64,000 nucleotides of DNA from Paenibacillus lutimineralis (GTDB lineage Bacteria > Bacillota > Bacilli > Paenibacillales > Paenibacillaceae). The notes under the pieces are model-generated. The model was not told the origin of the DNA and did no database searches. It saw only the letters and a program-made list of their open reading frames with translations. The DNA is taken from contig NZ_CP034346.1 of assembly GCF_003991425.1 (NCBI RefSeq), positions 4,191,501-4,255,500 on the forward strand. The letters run 5' to 3'. The position numbers and the translations under genes are program-made. Shown in pieces: positions 15,932 through 24,085 of the stretch. Numbering within the stretch: the stretch's first letter is position 1; the number at the start of each line of letters is the position of its first letter.

Positions 15932-16903
15932 TTATACTATTGGATGTGGTATATACAGTTCTTCTAAACTCGCGATTTCTTCAGGCGTCAATTTAACCGA
16001 CAATGCCGAAACTGCATCTTCCAGATGGCTGATTTTAGTCGACCCTATAATCGGGGCAGTGACTTCTTCTTTTTGCAGCAACCATGCAAGAGCAACCTGT
16101 GCTCGTGGAATTCCTCGGTTAGCGGCAACCTCCGCAACTCGTTCTGCGACTTTGCGATCAGCCTCTTCCGTTTTAATAAACAACGCCTTTGCTACCTGAT
16201 CCTTCATAGATCGTGAGGTCTGCTCATTCCAATCCCGGGTTAACCGACCAGCAGCCAAAGGAAGGTAAGGAGTGACGCCAACTCCCTCATCTTTACAAAG
16301 GGGAAGCATTTCCCTTTCTTCTTCCCGATAGAGTAGGTTTAATCTATTCTCCATGGCAATGAATCGTGTCCAGCCATTGCGCTCCGCGACATGCTGAGCT
16401 TTCGCGAATTGCCATGCCAGCATGGAGGATGCTCCAATATATCTGACCTTGCCCGCCTTAACTAAATCGTGAAGAGTCTCCATTGTCTCCTCAATTGGCG
16501 TGTTAGGATCCCAACGATGGATCTGGTACAAATCAACGTAATCTGTCCCAAGCCGTCTTAGACTATTATCAATTTCGGTCATGATGGCTTTGCGGGAAAG
16601 CCCCATTGTATTCGGGCCTTTGCGCATTGGAACAAATACCTTTGTAGCTATGACGACTTCGTCACGATTAGTGAAGTCCTTTAAGGCACGCCCGAGAATT
16701 TCTTCGCTTGTTCCGTCGGAATACATATTGGCGGTACTGAAAAAGTTGATGCCCGATTCGAGTGCCTTCTTAATAATCGGTCTGCTTTGCTCCTCATCCA
16801 GAGACCATGAGGTATTGCCGCGTTCAGGTACTCCGAAGCTCATGGTTCCAAGGCTTAACTTTGAAACCTCTAATCCACTACGTCCAAGTTTTACATATTC
16901 CAT
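15932..16903 (-). CDS. Aldo/keto reductase with altered active-site residue
   Basis: The 323-residue TIM-barrel enzyme reads YVKLGRSGLEVSKLSLGTMS, ANMYSDGTSEEILGRALKDF, ATKVF, DYVDLYQIHRWD and YIGASSM, with a C-terminal cofactor region (IIGSTKISHLEDAV). The catalytic Tyr, Lys and His are present. The Asp that normally precedes TAN (FFDTAN) is Ser here (FFSTAN). The frame opens at a GTG at 16915, but the ATG at 16903 has AAGGAG upstream and gives the standard N-terminus. It is divergent from a MarR gene with two operators between them. Confidence 0.9.
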   Translation of the reverse strand: MEYVKLGRSGLEVSKLSLGTMSFGVPERGNTSWSLDEEQSRPIIKKALESGINFFSTANMYSDGTSEEILGRALKDFTNRDEVVIATKVFVPMRKGPNTMGLSRKAIMTEIDNSLRRLGTDYVDLYQIHRWDPNTPIEETMETLHDLVKAGKVRYIGASSMLAWQFAKAQHVAERNGWTRFIAMENRLNLLYREEEREMLPLCKDEGVGVTPYLPLAAGRLTRDWNEQTSRSMKDQVAKALFIKTEEADRKVAERVAEVAANRGIPRAQVALAWLLQKEEVTAPIIGSTKISHLEDAVSALSVKLTPEEIASLEELYIPHPIV

Positions 16904-16951
16904 GTGATAACACACTCCTTAAGTATATTTGAAAGGTAACCATACCTTCGA

Positions 16952-16967
16952 GGTTGACATGTCAACC
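16952..16967. promoter_or_regulatory. MarR operator 1 (perfect palindrome)
   Basis: GGTTGACATGTCAACC, 16 bp, is perfectly self-complementary and lies between the divergent aldo/keto reductase and MarR genes. Confidence 0.75.
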
Positions 16968-16989
16968 TAAACGCACTTTAACATCTTGT

Positions 16990-17005
16990 GGTTGATGTGT
17001 CAACC
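16990..17005. promoter_or_regulatory. MarR operator 2
   Basis: GGTTGATGTGTCAACC repeats operator 1 with two changes, 38 bp away and just before the MarR start, which fits autorepression. Confidence 0.7.
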
Positions 17006-17021
17006 ATGATATTATATTTGT

Positions 17022-17465
17022 ATGGATATAAACGAACTGAACAAAGATGAAATGAAACTATGGAATATGTGGAAAGGCACCTTCAAACAGATCTTTGGTC
17101 GCGTTGTGAAAGAGATGTCTGAGCACACCGGACTATCTGAAGGGGATTTTGGAGTGTTGGACCGGTTAATCCAATTCGGGGATGGTAGGCTTCGGCAACA
17201 GGAACTAGCTGACTCGATGGACTGGGATAAGAGCAGATTATCCCATCATTTAACACGGATGGAAAAACGGGGTCTTATTATGAGGAGACCATTTGACGCT
17301 GACCGCGGTGTTCAGGTCATCATTACTCCTGTCGGAAAATCGGCTTTGGATGAGGCCTTACCTATTGTCTCAAAGGCAATACGCAAGCATTTTCTTGATC
17401 AATTAACCGATCAAGATAGAGAGTCGATTACGGAGTTGGCGGAAAGAACCAAAAAGCGGTCGTAG
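17022..17465 (+). CDS. MarR-family transcriptional regulator
   Basis: The 147-residue protein has the winged-helix core LRQQELADSMDWDKSRLSHH, LTRMEKRGLIMRRPFDADRG and VQVIITPVGK. No Shine-Dalgarno is visible before the ATG, and operator 2 ends 16 bases upstream of it. Translation may therefore start on a leaderless or very short-leader mRNA. It probably represses the divergent aldo/keto reductase. A terminator overlaps its last codons. Confidence 0.9.
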   Translation: MDINELNKDEMKLWNMWKGTFKQIFGRVVKEMSEHTGLSEGDFGVLDRLIQFGDGRLRQQELADSMDWDKSRLSHHLTRMEKRGLIMRRPFDADRGVQVIITPVGKSALDEALPIVSKAIRKHFLDQLTDQDRESITELAERTKKRS

Positions 17466-17502
17466 CCTCCGGCAGAGACCGGTTGCCTTGATCGCTTTTT
17501 TT
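17451..17502 (+). terminator. Terminator after marR
   Basis: AAAAAGCGGTC pairs with GATCGCTTTTT, with an inner CCGG/CCGG pairing and seven T's. It overlaps the stop codon of the regulator. Confidence 0.65.
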
Positions 17503-17776
17503 GGTGTTCTCCATGCTGCATATAAAACAACTAGTTCCACTTGTACTTTCTCATGTTTCATTGGTGCACAGCCTATATGTATTTAAACCCGTGCGCCGCA
17601 AGGAATTTCTCACTACTTAACTATTTTCCCAGGCCAAAATCCGCACATTTTGCAGATAAAAACAACATTCGCAAACTGCATGTCTCATCGTTCCGGCGAA
17701 TCATGATCTTCCATAACGACGGCCAATAGACCGGGAACATCGGAAAGCAAATATTTTTGTTTGAGCATCCTTGGTT

Positions 17777-17896
17777 TTATGCCTCGAGTTGGAAAGGAGA
17801 GAGACAAGTTACGTCCATGCCAGTCTCAACTTGCAGGACTTCCGCACCATCATAAATCTCGATAGGTTGATTAACTTTCAACGTTTGTGGTACGTT
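17777..17896 (-). pseudogene. C-terminal coding relic, unidentified
   Basis: The minus-strand frame reads NVPQTLKVNQPIEIYDGAEV, LQVETGMDVTCLSPFQLEA and a stop at 17777. An in-frame TGA lies just upstream. The pattern suggests a beta-rich domain end. The rest of the 17503-17911 gap shows nothing else I can support. Confidence 0.4.
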
Positions 17897-17911
17897 TCAC
17901 ATCGCTATCGA

Positions 17912-18334
17912 TCAAAACAAAAGAATCGCACATGTTATCCCAAAATATAAACAAAGTGGAGAATAGAACCATGAATCATATTTTGCGAATACAGAGTGCT
18001 TTATTTTTTTGAAAAATCCTACATATCTAAAGTCACCAATCGCCCGAAGAAAGAAAACAAAAGCGCTTATGATACACCCAATTCTTGTAATGGTATTCGC
18101 TATAAAGTAATCCATATAACCGCCCTGAACCAGAAGAATGAAGCATACCGCTAAAATAAGGATTGCCACAGAAAGTGTGCCCATCTTACCAGGAACAAAA
18201 GCAGGTTTATACTCCCCAGCTTTTGAAGGTATTACCGCACCGACACCCAAGCGCCCCCCACACGCCCAATAAACATGTAAGATACTGATCAGACCCAAAA
18301 GACTTACAGCAGATAATGTCATAACTGATATCAT
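17912..18334 (-). CDS. DUF3995 domain membrane protein
   Basis: The 140-residue protein has four hydrophobic segments. The family hallmarks are HVYWACGG near residue 20 and AIGDFRYVGFFKK near residue 100. GGAGG precedes the ATG. It is downstream of, and on the same strand as, a TetR-type regulator gene, which probably controls it. Its biochemical role is unknown. Confidence 0.85.
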   Translation of the reverse strand: MISVMTLSAVSLLGLISILHVYWACGGRLGVGAVIPSKAGEYKPAFVPGKMGTLSVAILILAVCFILLVQGGYMDYFIANTITRIGCIISAFVFFLRAIGDFRYVGFFKKIKHSVFAKYDSWFYSPLCLYFGITCAILLF

Positions 18335-18423
18335 TAGAACGCCTCCAATATCACCCTATATTAACTTGCTTAAAAAGCCTAACAAGGTTTCCATAAACAT
18401 TAAAACCACTAACAGCAAAGAAA

Positions 18424-18936
18424 TCACATATTTATTAATATCTTGAACATTTTTTCTATATCAAAATTAGAATTAGCATCAAACCGGGTCATCCAACCTA
18501 CATAAGATAAATAAGTAAGTCTGGCCCTGTCTATCGCATCAGAAGGTATCAAACCCTTCTTTTGATATAGCTTGGCAATACAATTAATTCTTTGTTCCTC
18601 GATATCAACTAAACGGGATGCCACCATAGGTTCATGTTTCGCCCAGACATAAATGCCAATCTCAATTCTCTTGTCCGGATTAATACTAATGTGAAGCAGA
18701 TCTTCCAATGAGGAATTATCTTGTTCAATACTATGAATGATCCGTTTTGTCGCATACATTTCCCAATAATCCATCATGGAATCTAGAAGTTCTTTACGGT
18801 CACGAAAGTAGTGATAAAAGCTGCCTTTACTTATTTTTAGCGTCCGAGCAAGTATTTCAATACGAACTTCATGAATTCCAGCTTCGGCTAATTTATTTAA
18901 TCCAGCTTTAACCCAGTCTTCTCTAGTTAATTGCAT
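18424..18936 (-). CDS. TetR/AcrR-family regulator
   Basis: The 170-residue protein has the DNA-binding domain LTREDWVKAGLNKLAEAGIH, ILARTLKISKGSFYHYFRDR and KELLDSMMDYW, followed by an all-helical ligand domain. GAGGTG precedes the ATG. A 14-bp palindrome lies just upstream. It sits 89 bases before the DUF3995 gene on the same strand and is likely its repressor. Confidence 0.9.
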   Translation of the reverse strand: MQLTREDWVKAGLNKLAEAGIHEVRIEILARTLKISKGSFYHYFRDRKELLDSMMDYWEMYATKRIIHSIEQDNSSLEDLLHISINPDKRIEIGIYVWAKHEPMVASRLVDIEEQRINCIAKLYQKKGLIPSDAIDRARLTYLSYVGWMTRFDANSNFDIEKMFKILINM

Positions 18937-18949
18937 GATTCACCTCAAA

Positions 18950-18963
18950 ATACGGTAGCGTAT
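18950..18963. promoter_or_regulatory. Probable TetR-family operator
   Basis: ATACG-GTAG-CGTAT has perfect 5-bp arms and lies 14 bases upstream of the regulator start. Confidence 0.5.
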
Positions 18964-19096
18964 GTTTTTTTGTTAGATTACTACCCCGTCTTTATATTGT
19001 CAATAGGATGTGAGTTCAATCAATTCTCTGCAAGTAATGGACATTTTTCTCTATATCACACCCTCAATGCAAGTAACCGTATAATTGTTCATTTAT

Positions 19097-19151
19097 CATA
19101 AATATTGAAAATTAGTTCTCAACAATTTTGGAAATATTCTCAATATTTATG
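19097..19151. repeat. AT-rich inverted repeat
   Basis: CATAAATATTGA (19097-19108) and TCAATATTTATG (19140-19151) are exact complements, with a 31-base loop. It lies between the TetR promoter and the nrdJ terminator, role unknown. Confidence 0.45.
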
Positions 19152-19159
19152 ACACCAAA

Positions 19160-19195
19160 CAAAAAGGCGCATTCCTAATGGAATTGCGCCTTTTT
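19160..19195. terminator. nrdJ terminator
   Basis: AAAAAGGCGCA-ATTCC pairs with GGAAT-TGCGCCTTTTT. It lies directly downstream of nrdJ on the minus strand. Confidence 0.85.
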
Positions 19196-19220
19196 GTGTG
19201 TCGTTACTAACTTCCTTTCA

Positions 19221-21815
19221 TTATCCGCACTTACTGTAACCACAGTTGCTGCAGGTCTTGCAGCCCTCGATATTGATCAGCGATGCCGAGCCGCAGGATG
19301 GACACAGGTCGCGTGATGCGGGTGGTGCATTATACCGTTGGTCGTTATCGTGATCGTGATCATGGGTCTGCTCGTCATGGTGATGAGCTACCGTCGCAGC
19401 AACCGGAGCCGGATCATGGTCTCCGCCGAAATGATCGCTTTGCACATGAATTTCCAACGCTTTGGCAACGGCGTCAGCGATGGATTCGACGCGGTTCGGA
19501 CCGAAACCGATCGCCCCGGAGCCGCCGATTCCCTTAAGGTGCTTGATCAGCAATTCTACCTTCTCCCCATGATCCCCATAACGGAGGAACAGGGAGCAGA
19601 CACGACCCAGCGCTTCTGCCATTGCGAATACGTCAGAACCTGCCTTACCGACATTCAGGAAGATCTCACTCGGAATTCCGTTCAGATCATTAATTGTAAT
19701 GTAGGCCATACCGAATGGCGTGTTGATCTTGTACGTAGCGCCGCGAAGCACTTGTGGACGCTTCTTATATTGCTTATCTTCCACCGCTTTCTTACCAACA
19801 GCGATACTAGTGTTGCTGTCTTCTGACGATCCGCCATTCGATGCAGCTTCACTCGCAGCAGGTGCCTTAGCCTCCTTGTCTTCCTTCTTCTCGGTCTGCA
19901 GGACTTGCACATCACGGCTGCCATCGCGGTAGATCGTAACCCCTTTACAACCGAGATCGAAGGCAAGCTCATATAAGCGCTTCGTATCTTCAACTGTGAA
20001 ATCGGCCGGGCAGTTCGCCGTCTTGGAAATCGAGCTGTCTACCCAGCGTTGGATCGCCGCTTGCACGCGGATATGATCCTCTGCAGACAAGCTCATCGCT
20101 GTCACATAATAATCCGGCAATTCTTCACCTGGATGCGCGTCCATCCATTCCTGAGCGATTGGCACGAATTGCTCGTCGAAGCCGAGCCGGCTTTGACGAT
20201 AATATTTGAAAGCGAAATAGGGCTCGATGCCTGTCGAAGTACCAACCATCGTACCCGTACTTCCGGTCGGAGCCTGTGTAATCAGGGTTACATTACGAAC
20301 CCCTTTCTCACGAATCGCATCTTCCACTTCCGGATATACCTCAGTTATCACCTTCATGAAGCCGCTTTGCAAGTATTTGTCCGCTTCAAATGCAGGGAAA
20401 GACCCTTTCTCAGCTGCGATCTCTGCAGATGCGAGATACGCTTCCTTAGCGATAAAGCCGTACAATTTATCAAGGAATTCCAACGATTCCGGACTGCCGT
20501 AACGGATATGAAGCTTGATCATGAGCTCAGCCAGCCCCATCGTTCCCAAACCTACGCGGCGTTCCTTCTTCTGATTCTGCTCATTTTCTTCAAAATGATA
20601 TGGCGTCTTGGTAATGACATTATCCAGGAAACGCACAGAATAGCGTGTCGTAACCGCCAGTTCATCCCAATTCACTTCATGTTTCTCTTCATCATAGAAC
20701 TTGGACAAATTAATTGCCGACAGGTTACATACGCCCCAGCCAGGCAAACCTTGCTCTCCGCATGGGTTCGTGCAGATGATCGGGTTAAAGTACCAGCTAT
20801 TAGACATTTGATTGTAGTATTCCATGAACACGACCCCAGGCTCAGCCGATTTCCAAGCCGATTCGATGATCGTATGCCAGATTTCCCGTGCCTTCACTGT
20901 CCGGTAATGTACAACTTTACGTCCGGCAGCTCTCCATTTATCGAGATCGCCATCCCATACTTCAGTGTAATCGTCATCAGTGGTGTCCGGAAAGACCAAT
21001 TCCCAATCCAAATCCTCTTTGACAGCTTTCATGAACGCATTGCTTACGCATACCGACAAGTTCGCGTTAGTGACTTGTCCCATCGTCTGTTTAACCGTAA
21101 TGAAATCAAGCACATCCGGATGCCAGTCGTTGATCATAAGCATCAAAGCGCCGCGACGGCTGCCTCCTTGCTCAATCAGACCCGTCGTATAGCTGAACAA
21201 TCCGCCCCAGGATACCGCACCGCTCGATGAACCGTTAACGCCTTTGACTACAGCACGACGAGGACGAAGCGAACTGAGATTGATTCCGACACCGCCGCCG
21301 CGGGCCATAATCTCCGTCATTTCACTCAACGTCTCCATAATACCGCCACGGCTATCCTTAGGAGAAGGAATGACATAGCAGTTGAACAGTGTCAACTCAT
21401 CGCTGGCTCCTGCCCCTGCGGCAATCCGTCCCCCTGGTACGAGCTTCCAATCTTCCAATATACCACGGAACTTCTCCGACCATTCCGCTTGCTTCTCTGG
21501 AGTTTCTTCCACCGAAGCCATCGCATTAGCCAGTCGATCCCACATCTCTTCAGGTGTCTTCTCGATATTCAACGTCAGCTTCTCGACATCTGCCTCTACC
21601 AGCGCACCGCTGCGTGTCTTAACAGTAGCCGACTGACCGTCGCGAGCGACCACTTCGCCTACTTCCTTCGTCGGAAATTTAGGATCATCCTTGGTCAAGA
21701 CAAGAACGACGTCCCCAACCTTGGCATGGCTCGGATCAGGATTCTTCCACGCGTACCGATCCAAGAAGATTTTCTCGCTTAGCCCTTCCAGGCGCTGATT
21801 TTGCTTCGTTTTCAA
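19221..21815 (-). CDS. nrdJ: Adenosylcobalamin-dependent (class II) ribonucleoside-diphosphate reductase
   Basis: The enzyme has about 864 residues from the TTG at 21815, which has AGGAGG nine bases upstream. Upstream in-frame codons lack a site. It makes deoxynucleotides using a B12 radical. Visible features are TLFNCYVIPSPKDSRGGI (active-site Cys), ICTNPCGEQGLPGWGVCNLS, APTGSTGTMVGTSTGIEPYF, a TSCPD domain (TPFGMAYITINDLNGIPSEI) and a C-terminal CPSCGS..CKTCSNCGYSKCG cysteine tail that shuttles reducing equivalents. Between TSCPD and tail lies a His/Asp-rich linker (HHHDEQTHDHDHDNDQ), which may bind metal. Two probable NrdR boxes lie upstream. No cobalamin riboswitch consensus was found in the leader. 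Confidence 0.95.
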   Translation of the reverse strand: MKTKQNQRLEGLSEKIFLDRYAWKNPDPSHAKVGDVVLVLTKDDPKFPTKEVGEVVARDGQSATVKTRSGALVEADVEKLTLNIEKTPEEMWDRLANAMASVEETPEKQAEWSEKFRGILEDWKLVPGGRIAAGAGASDELTLFNCYVIPSPKDSRGGIMETLSEMTEIMARGGGVGINLSSLRPRRAVVKGVNGSSSGAVSWGGLFSYTTGLIEQGGSRRGALMLMINDWHPDVLDFITVKQTMGQVTNANLSVCVSNAFMKAVKEDLDWELVFPDTTDDDYTEVWDGDLDKWRAAGRKVVHYRTVKAREIWHTIIESAWKSAEPGVVFMEYYNQMSNSWYFNPIICTNPCGEQGLPGWGVCNLSAINLSKFYDEEKHEVNWDELAVTTRYSVRFLDNVITKTPYHFEENEQNQKKERRVGLGTMGLAELMIKLHIRYGSPESLEFLDKLYGFIAKEAYLASAEIAAEKGSFPAFEADKYLQSGFMKVITEVYPEVEDAIREKGVRNVTLITQAPTGSTGTMVGTSTGIEPYFAFKYYRQSRLGFDEQFVPIAQEWMDAHPGEELPDYYVTAMSLSAEDHIRVQAAIQRWVDSSISKTANCPADFTVEDTKRLYELAFDLGCKGVTIYRDGSRDVQVLQTEKKEDKEAKAPAASEAASNGGSSEDSNTSIAVGKKAVEDKQYKKRPQVLRGATYKINTPFGMAYITINDLNGIPSEIFLNVGKAGSDVFAMAEALGRVCSLFLRYGDHGEKVELLIKHLKGIGGSGAIGFGPNRVESIADAVAKALEIHVQSDHFGGDHDPAPVAATVAHHHDEQTHDHDHDNDQRYNAPPASRDLCPSCGSASLINIEGCKTCSNCGYSKCG

Positions 21816-22091
21816 AGAAAACACCCTCCTAATTATCAGAACTGTTCTGCACCTCTCAGCCGGTTCTTGTTCGATTCCATCCGAATCATAAATAATAACG
21901 ACTGATATAGTGTTAGCAAATTTCAACAAAAACACAAACAAAAAAAGCTCAAAAAAGTAATACCGCTTAGCGGAGCTACCGCTGACAAGAATATAGCCGG
22001 AATCAAGCAGTAATTACGAGATTGAAGCCTATAAACATGGTTCCTGTTATGCATTTACACACTTAGAATTGTTACAATAATATGTACAAAT

Positions 22092-22138
22092 CTCAATATG
22101 TAGTGTTCTCTAACCATTATACTACACTACATATGGTT
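22092..22138. promoter_or_regulatory. Paired NrdR-box-like sites upstream of nrdJ
   Basis: CTCAATATGTAGTGT (22092-22106) and ACACTACATATGGTT (22124-22138) are inverted copies sharing ACACTACATAT, spaced 32 bp centre to centre. This matches the paired ~16-bp NrdR boxes of nrd promoters. They are about 280 bp from the nrdJ start, implying a long leader that also contains an AGCGG/CCGCT hairpin before a T run (near 21955-21985). The rest of 21816-22314 holds no gene I can see. Confidence 0.55.
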
Positions 22139-22314
22139 GTCACAACGATCATTATTTTAATTTAGACTATTAAAGCGACACCTTCCTGTCCAAACTTCTA
22201 AATACTCCAAATTCCTATCTATTTCGGCCCAAGTTATATCCTTTTTGTTTTTCGTCCATACTACCTACAGCAACTAGACAACGAAAGCGTTAGACAAAGG
22301 GAGGTTATATCATC

Positions 22315-24078
22315 TTGAACCCTCATCCCCCAAATCCGGACATGAAGAATATGTTAGCCGGTGTTCCCATCGAATTTGAACGGAATTGGTATGAAGATCT
22401 TGATGTGAGATTAAAAAAGGGCGGCCCCTGGGATGATTGGCGATTGTTCAATCTGGCCTCCCAGGCCGAAGCTTCCCTGCTCGTTACCAGTTTTGAAGAA
22501 ATGCTATGCCTGGGCCATCTTAATCAATTCGATCCACTGCCTCATCAGATTGATACGGCACAGAAGGTGATGTTCGAGATGCGCGGTAGAGCTATTCTTG
22601 CCGATGAGGTTGGCTTAGGCAAGACGATCGAAGCTGGGTTGATTCTGAAAGAATATATCATTCGCGGACTTGTCAAGAAAGTTCTTATTCTCGTTCCAGC
22701 CTCGCTGGTTCTGCAATGGGTGAGAGAATTAAATCAGAAGTTCGGTATCTCTGCTGTAGCCCAGAAGAAAGAGCATTCATGGCATAACGATATTGTCGTC
22801 GCATCGATGGATACGGCCAAGCGCGACCCTCACAAGAAAATTCTGACCGATTATGAATATGATATGGTCATTGTCGATGAAGCGCATAAATTAAAAAACA
22901 AAAAATCAACCAACTACCAGTTCATGCTGCAGTTGCGTAAAAAATATTGTCTACTCTTGACCGCTACGCCGATCCAGAACGATTTGAGCGAACTGTTCAA
23001 TCTGATCACTTTACTCAAGCCAGGTCAGCTTGGGGGACAGAACGATTTTGCGGCCAACTTTGTCCTCGACAAACGCGTTGCCAAGAACGAGCAAACCCTC
23101 AAGGGTGAGCTGTCAAAAGTATTGATCCGAAACCGTCGCGGCGAAGGCCAGTTGGACTTCAAGAAGAGGATCGTACGCAATGTGCATGTCGAGCTCTCCT
23201 CTGAGGAGAAGAACCTCTACAATGGCGTAACTTCCTTTATCAAGAACCAATATCGGGCAGCAGGCGCTGACATGGGCAGTATGTTCTCTCTGGTCACCCT
23301 ACAGAGGGAAGTATGCAGCAGCCGCGATGCCGTCTTCGTCACACTGGTCAACCTGTCCAAGAAGCTGGCCACGGATTCTCCACTGCGTGACGATATCTGG
23401 GATCTGGTCGGAATTATTAAGACGATTCAAGCGAACAGCAAAGCGGAGAAGACGATGGAGCTGATCCGTGAGATGAATGAGAAAGTGATCGTATTTACAG
23501 AATATCGGGCGACCCAGGAATATTTATTAAAATATTTCAGTGACCGCAATCTTGTATCCGTTCCTTACCGCGGCGGTATGAACCGGGGTAAAAAGGACTG
23601 GATGATGGATCTGTTCCGCGGCAAGGCACAGGTCATGATCGCCACAGAGGCTGGGGGCGAAGGAATCAACCTGCAATTCTGCCACAATATGATCAACTTC
23701 GATCTGCCCTGGAATCCGATGCGTGTCGAGCAGCGGATCGGACGGGTGCATCGGCTCGGTCAGCAAAACGATGTGAATATATTCAATTTGTCGACCAAAG
23801 GCACCATTGAAGAGCATATCGTGAACCTCCTGCATGAGAAAATCAATCTGTTCGAATCGGTCATCGGCCAGCTTGATGTCATCCTCGAACGGTTCGAGAA
23901 GAAGGGCTCGCTCGAGAAGAGCATCTACAAGATTTTGCTGGAATCAAGTAACGATGAGGAACTCGCCAAAGGTGTGAATTCCCTCGGCAACTCACTGAAT
24001 ACGATCAAATCCGAACTGGACCGTGAAATTTCAGAACGGGAGCAGGATGGAAATTTTGAACAGCTGCTTGGAGGATAA
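22315..24078 (+). CDS. yqhH: SNF2-family DEAD/DEAH helicase
   Basis: The 587-residue protein starts at a TTG with GGGAGG upstream. It shows Walker A DEVGLGKTIEAGLIL, the Q-like LPHQIDTA, motif II DEAHKLKN, motif III LLTATPIQND, motif V ATEAGGEGINLQ and motif VI EQRIGRVHRLGQ. That is a RapA-like SNF2 ATPase core without large accessory domains. It is followed eight bases later by a yqhG-type gene, the same pairing as B. subtilis yqhH-yqhG, which supports the symbol. The cellular role is unclear; remodelling of nucleic-acid protein complexes is the family inference. Confidence 0.9.
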   Translation: MNPHPPNPDMKNMLAGVPIEFERNWYEDLDVRLKKGGPWDDWRLFNLASQAEASLLVTSFEEMLCLGHLNQFDPLPHQIDTAQKVMFEMRGRAILADEVGLGKTIEAGLILKEYIIRGLVKKVLILVPASLVLQWVRELNQKFGISAVAQKKEHSWHNDIVVASMDTAKRDPHKKILTDYEYDMVIVDEAHKLKNKKSTNYQFMLQLRKKYCLLLTATPIQNDLSELFNLITLLKPGQLGGQNDFAANFVLDKRVAKNEQTLKGELSKVLIRNRRGEGQLDFKKRIVRNVHVELSSEEKNLYNGVTSFIKNQYRAAGADMGSMFSLVTLQREVCSSRDAVFVTLVNLSKKLATDSPLRDDIWDLVGIIKTIQANSKAEKTMELIREMNEKVIVFTEYRATQEYLLKYFSDRNLVSVPYRGGMNRGKKDWMMDLFRGKAQVMIATEAGGEGINLQFCHNMINFDLPWNPMRVEQRIGRVHRLGQQNDVNIFNLSTKGTIEEHIVNLLHEKINLFESVIGQLDVILERFEKKGSLEKSIYKILLESSNDEELAKGVNSLGNSLNTIKSELDREISEREQDGNFEQLLGG

Positions 24079-24085
24079 TTGACAT

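Noticed and set aside
17541..17729. 62-codon plus-strand ORF
   Set aside because: Composition is not protein-like, and there is no ribosome site or recognisable motif.
20049..21230. 393-codon plus-strand ORF inside nrdJ
   Set aside because: It lies antisense to a clearly functional class II ribonucleotide reductase and its product shows no family motifs; it is a product of nrdJ codon bias.
21816..22090. Cobalamin riboswitch in the nrdJ leader
   Set aside because: I looked for the B12-box consensus on the minus strand and did not find it.
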